A stretch of DNA of 7,351 bases from Lentisphaera sp. (GTDB lineage Bacteria; Verrucomicrobiota; Lentisphaeria; Victivallales; GWF2-50-93): positions 1-7,351 of the forward strand of contig DYMC01000119.1 of the NCBI GenBank assembly GCA_020721745.1. Reading direction: 5' to 3'. The translations under genes and the position numbers were made by a program. The first letter of the stretch is position 1. Every line of letters begins with the position of its first letter. Below, one piece after another: positions 4,906 to 7,351 of this stretch. The notes under the pieces are model-generated. The model saw only the letters and a program-made list of their open reading frames with translations. It was not told the DNA's origin and did no database searches.

Positions 4906-7122
4906 CTACGGCTTTATCTCGGCCGGAACGGCGGGCAGCGCGCCCATCTGCCATTTCACCTTCGCGTTCTTCCCCCCGTCCTTCGACACCGGATAGCATA
5001 CGAAAACGAGATTGCCGCGCCATGGCTTGCTGTTTTCGGCGCATTTGAGACTTACGACGCAACTGCCCCCCTCCACTCGCGAATCCATCACCTCGACCCC
5101 TTTGGGAGGAGAGAAGAGTTCAACGCAGAATCTGAACTTCTCGTTGCGAAGCGCGGAGGATTTTAGACTCAGCTCCACCGTCCCGCCCGGCTGCAGCTCG
5201 ATTTTCTCCGGCATCTCGACAGCCGGCATCCACCCCTTCCTGACGACTGAGACCAACGCCTCCGAAGCTGGCACAAGATGGTAATATATAAATGCCTGCA
5301 TCATCTCGTCGCACGGGACAACGTCACTCTCGACCTTCGAGTCTGCGAAATTCGCAGATGCCGCAAGGCGGATCGGATGCAGGCCTGGCTTCAGATCGGC
5401 CGGGACAAAAATTGTCGCGTTGACTTCCGAAACTCCGGAGGGGATTTTTCCACCCGAGATGGAGACCCCCTTTGGCGCATCCTTCAGCGATATTTCGATC
5501 TCCCCGTTGAAACCATCATGTCGCTCCAACCTTATCTTGAACGGCGCCGATGTCCCGGAACGCAGGTTTATCGCGGATGGATAGATGTAGGCCGCAAAAT
5601 CCGGACGTGGACGGTCCACGCGGAGGATATAGCGGTATTCCCCTCCTCCCTTCCTTTGCGCCTCCGAAACCCGGATCACGTGTTCGCCCTCCCTCTCCGC
5701 ATCGAGAACGCAAATCGAATCGGCGTGATGTGTGGCCAGGCCGACGTTGGGATTCCTGAAATCGTCGTTCGATGCAACAAGTCCGCCACGTGGCGAAAAT
5801 ATCTGGACAAGGGTGTCGGCCGGAGAGCCCCCTCTGCGGGAGAAAGTCTCCACCACCACCTTGTCGCCTTCCGCGAATTTCGCACGATAGTAGTCCGCAT
5901 CTCCGGATTTCGAGAAGGTCCCGGAGACCATGGACGGGAACCCGATGGACTGAGCAGCGGCGACAGAGTCATTGCCGTCCACCTCGCCAAACCTCTCCAG
6001 ATGCGAGAATCTTCCGGGGGGGGCGAAAGGGATGGCTGGAGAGTCGGGCCCGGATATCTTTTCAGCCTTGAGACGATATACGAAATCCTCGCGCCCCCTG
6101 TATATGGAATCGCGTATCCGCATCTCGTATTTGCCATCGGACGGAGCGGTGAAGCGCAAAACCGGGTCCGGATCCCCATAATTGTCGTCGGCGGAAACGA
6201 GCATGGCACCATCCTCCCCATGGACGGATATGACCGGCTGGAACCAGCCAGGAACGGCATCGCCGAGGAATGGCACAAGCGCCCTGCCCTTCAGAGTGAA
6301 GAGAAATGCCTCGCCGCGGCCAGCCTCGAATTTGACACTGTCAACTTCTCCAGGCATTATCTCGCCGTTCATAAGCGCAGGAAACGCCTCGATGAAAGGA
6401 GTTTTCCTCTTGAGTTCGGGAATAAAGTATTCCTCCGTTTTTTCTGGAACGCTGCCAACCACGAAGCGGAGCGGATTGCTGACACCGGCATCCCCAATGA
6501 CGCGCAGCTCGCGGATTCCAGGCTTCGCATCGGGCTCTATCTTCAATCTGAGCAGCGCCTTCTGCGCTATCGCCGGACTCGCCTGCAGGGGATTTGGACG
6601 GGTCAATATCTCCTTGCAAAGGCACTGATACTCGATCGGCGGCATCCCCTTTATGTATTCGACCACCTCCTCAGGTGTCATGTCCAGGTGAATCAGCCTC
6701 TCGCCGGGGACTATCTTCAGCATGTTATCGCTCCCGGGCGGCTTCCCATCTTCGGCATCCTTCTCCGCCTGTCTCTTCAGACGCTCAAGCTGCCTCTCAG
6801 TGCTCTTCACCGATGCGGCCACAGGGTCGTCGCCCTTCTCGATTGCAACTATGATCGGACGCAGCTCGTTCTTAAGATCGTTGCTGAAGTTCTTGAAGGG
6901 ATTGAAAAGCTTCGCCGAAACAATCGTCACCGAGCCGCCCGACACGTATGCCGAGTTGACGTTCCGCAAGGCCATCCCGCCGACGACCACGTCGAGCGTC
7001 TCTCCAGCCCTCCCTCCAGCGGGATAGACATACCCGATCTGCGGCCCCGAGACCTGCGCGGACAAATTCCATTCTGCGAAAATCGCAGCAGTAAACATCA
7101 ACAGTAGCATGAGTTTTTTCAT
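4906..7122 (-). CDS. Exported protein with two PPC (pre-peptidase C-terminal) domains
   Basis: A 738-residue protein of unknown function, probably secreted. Residues 1-22 form a signal peptide (KK, hydrophobic core, cleavage likely near LSA-Q). An IPT/TIG-like beta domain starts at 28 (YVYPAGGRAGETLDVVVGG), breaks off near 72 and resumes at about 188-223 (KALLRLKIEPDAKPGIRELRV, then GVSNPLRFVVG). Between the two halves lies a charged, helical insert (82-186). Two PPC-like beta domains follow: about 250-353 (SADDNYGDPDPVLRFTAP) and 398-502 (GDADYYRAKF, SNDDF, GEHVIRV). Next are an Ig-like segment (about 509-600) and a final beta-rich segment (635-712). I see no protease or other catalytic motif. 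PPC domains usually accompany secreted enzymes and adhesins, and this layout is typical of planctomycete-like proteins. The start at 7122 is chosen because it begins the signal peptide; an upstream ATG at 7155 lies in the heptamer repeats. The Shine-Dalgarno sequence is poor. It is convergent with the toxin gene. Confidence 0.85.
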   Translation of the reverse strand: MKKLMLLLMFTAAIFAEWNLSAQVSGPQIGYVYPAGGRAGETLDVVVGGMALRNVNSAYVSGGSVTIVSAKLFNPFKNFSNDLKNELRPIIVAIEKGDDPVAASVKSTERQLERLKRQAEKDAEDGKPPGSDNMLKIVPGERLIHLDMTPEEVVEYIKGMPPIEYQCLCKEILTRPNPLQASPAIAQKALLRLKIEPDAKPGIRELRVIGDAGVSNPLRFVVGSVPEKTEEYFIPELKRKTPFIEAFPALMNGEIMPGEVDSVKFEAGRGEAFLFTLKGRALVPFLGDAVPGWFQPVISVHGEDGAMLVSADDNYGDPDPVLRFTAPSDGKYEMRIRDSIYRGREDFVYRLKAEKISGPDSPAIPFAPPGRFSHLERFGEVDGNDSVAAAQSIGFPSMVSGTFSKSGDADYYRAKFAEGDKVVVETFSRRGGSPADTLVQIFSPRGGLVASNDDFRNPNVGLATHHADSICVLDAEREGEHVIRVSEAQRKGGGEYRYILRVDRPRPDFAAYIYPSAINLRSGTSAPFKIRLERHDGFNGEIEISLKDAPKGVSISGGKIPSGVSEVNATIFVPADLKPGLHPIRLAASANFADSKVESDVVPCDEMMQAFIYYHLVPASEALVSVVRKGWMPAVEMPEKIELQPGGTVELSLKSSALRNEKFRFCVELFSPPKGVEVMDSRVEGGSCVVSLKCAENSKPWRGNLVFVCYPVSKDGGKNAKVKWQMGALPAVPAEIKP
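5342..5358. repeat. GCGA-N3-TCGC interrupted palindrome, copy 4 (in PPC gene)
   Basis: TCTGCGA-AAT-TCGCAGA, the longest copy, with 7-bp arms around a 3-bp centre. It lies in codons for Ala-Asn-Phe-Ala of the PPC protein. Confidence 0.6.
5872..5884. repeat. GCGA-N3-TCGC interrupted palindrome, copy 5 (in PPC gene)
   Basis: The core GCGA-ATT-TCGC is at 5873-5883; the flanking pair does not match (C/A). It encodes Ala-Lys-Phe-Ala in the second PPC domain. Confidence 0.55.
7074..7088. repeat. GCGA-N3-TCGC interrupted palindrome, copy 6 (in PPC signal peptide)
   Basis: CTGCGA-AAA-TCGCAG, 6-bp arms around a 3-bp centre. It lies in the signal-peptide codons of the PPC gene (Ala-Ile-Phe-Ala). Confidence 0.6.
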
Positions 7123-7145
7123 TCTTGCGCCGATTGTTCTGGTTA

Positions 7146-7292
7146 CAAGTTCCAAGTTTCAGGTTCCAAGTTTCGAACTTCAAGCTTCAAATATCGAGTA
7201 TCGAGTTTCGAGCATCAAGTTTCAAGTATCAAGTTTCAAATTACCAATTACAAATTTCAAATTACTAATTCGTGATTCGTAATTCGTAATTA
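7146..7292. repeat. Array of 21 degenerate 7-bp repeats upstream of the PPC gene
   Basis: The 147 bp divide without any gap into 21 heptamers on the plus strand, most of the form C-R-A-R-T-T-T. They start CAAGTTC, CAAGTTT, CAGGTTC, CAAGTTT and run through CGAGTAT, CGAGTTT, CGAGCAT to CAAATTA, CCAATTA, CAAATTT, and at the right end CTAATTC, GTGATTC, GTAATTC, GTAATTA. The unit drifts gradually from the CAAGTTT type to the GTAATTC type while the 7-bp phase is kept throughout. The array occupies the whole promoter and leader region of the PPC gene (24-170 bp upstream of its ATG). Similar AT-rich heptamer tracts occur between genes in some PVC and environmental genomes, but their role is not established to my knowledge. 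A T7 run follows (7296-7302). Confidence 0.85.
7197..7225 (-). promoter_or_regulatory. Candidate promoter of the PPC gene formed by the heptamer array
   Basis: On the minus strand, TTGAAA (7225-7220; 5/6) is followed after 17 bp by GATACT (7202-7197; 4/6). Transcription would begin near 7190, giving a leader of about 68 nt made mostly of repeats. Other units offer similar pairs (for example TTGATG with GATATT one unit further), so the exact promoter is uncertain. Confidence 0.3.
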
Positions 7293-7351
7293 GGATTTTT
7301 TTCTTTCTCACACTCTCCGTTTCTGTCCCTTCAGCCTTCAGCATTTCGCCC
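7293..7351. other. Right-end sequence without recognisable feature
   Basis: Pyrimidine-rich on the plus strand, beginning GGA and a run of seven T, with a short direct repeat TTCAGCCTTCAGC at 7330-7342. I see no gene or RNA here. The neighbouring gene lies outside the window. Confidence 0.4.

Noticed and set aside
4893..4908. Small hairpin (GCTC-CTTC-GGGC) between the toxin and PPC stops as a terminator
   Set aside because: The stem is four pairs including a G-T wobble, with no T tract on either strand.
5278..7107. 609-codon open frame on the plus strand, antisense to the PPC gene
   Set aside because: It mirrors a gene with signal peptide and recognisable domains. Its translation is rich in Arg, His and Leu with no domain pattern, as expected for the complement of a GC-rich coding frame.
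7123..7155. Upstream ATG giving the PPC protein 11 more residues
   Set aside because: The extension comes partly from heptamer repeats and would bury the signal peptide, which begins naturally at MKKL (7122).
7222..7344. 40-codon open frame on the minus strand running into the heptamer array
   Set aside because: Its second half is translated repeat and it has no convincing ribosome binding site; heptamer tracts stay open in some frames by chance.

Overview
The window is a bacterial chromosomal segment of moderately high GC. It carries six genes in four transcription units and no RNA gene, CRISPR array, insertion sequence or transposase. The best guess for the host is the Planctomycetes-Verrucomicrobia-Lentisphaerae (PVC) group or a neighbouring phylum. 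That guess rests on the large secreted protein with pre-peptidase (PPC) domains, the membrane-anchored Hanks-type kinase with an N-terminal zinc ribbon, and a long array of 7-bp repeats in front of a gene. It is inference from gene style, not a phylogenetic placement.

Layout from left to right: an inverted repeat (28-83); phosphate acetyltransferase pta on the minus strand (144-1151); 75 bp upstream of it and in the same direction, a Ser/Thr protein kinase (1227-2747). A divergent intergenic region follows with a plausible promoter on each strand. Next is argininosuccinate synthase argG on the plus strand (start 2965, not the longer open frame), then a compact Phd-type antitoxin / PIN-domain toxin pair (4258-4892) with its own palindromic operator and promoter. 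Last is a convergent 738-residue exported PPC-domain protein on the minus strand (4906-7122). Its upstream DNA is a 21-unit heptamer array (7146-7292). The final 59 bp show nothing recognisable.

Functionally these are separate modules. Pta interconverts acetyl-CoA and acetyl phosphate, and the kinase in front of it may share its transcript. ArgG makes argininosuccinate for arginine synthesis. The toxin-antitoxin pair looks like an inserted, self-regulated cassette with lower GC than argG (about 50 % against about 60 % in hand-counted stretches). The PPC protein is probably secreted or envelope-associated.

No whole new system is evident. The most unusual signals are two kinds of repeat: a 13-bp interrupted palindrome built on GCGA-N3-TCGC that occurs six times, always inside genes, far above chance; and the strictly phased 7-bp array upstream of the PPC gene, whose phase puts -35-like and -10-like hexamers exactly 17 bp apart.
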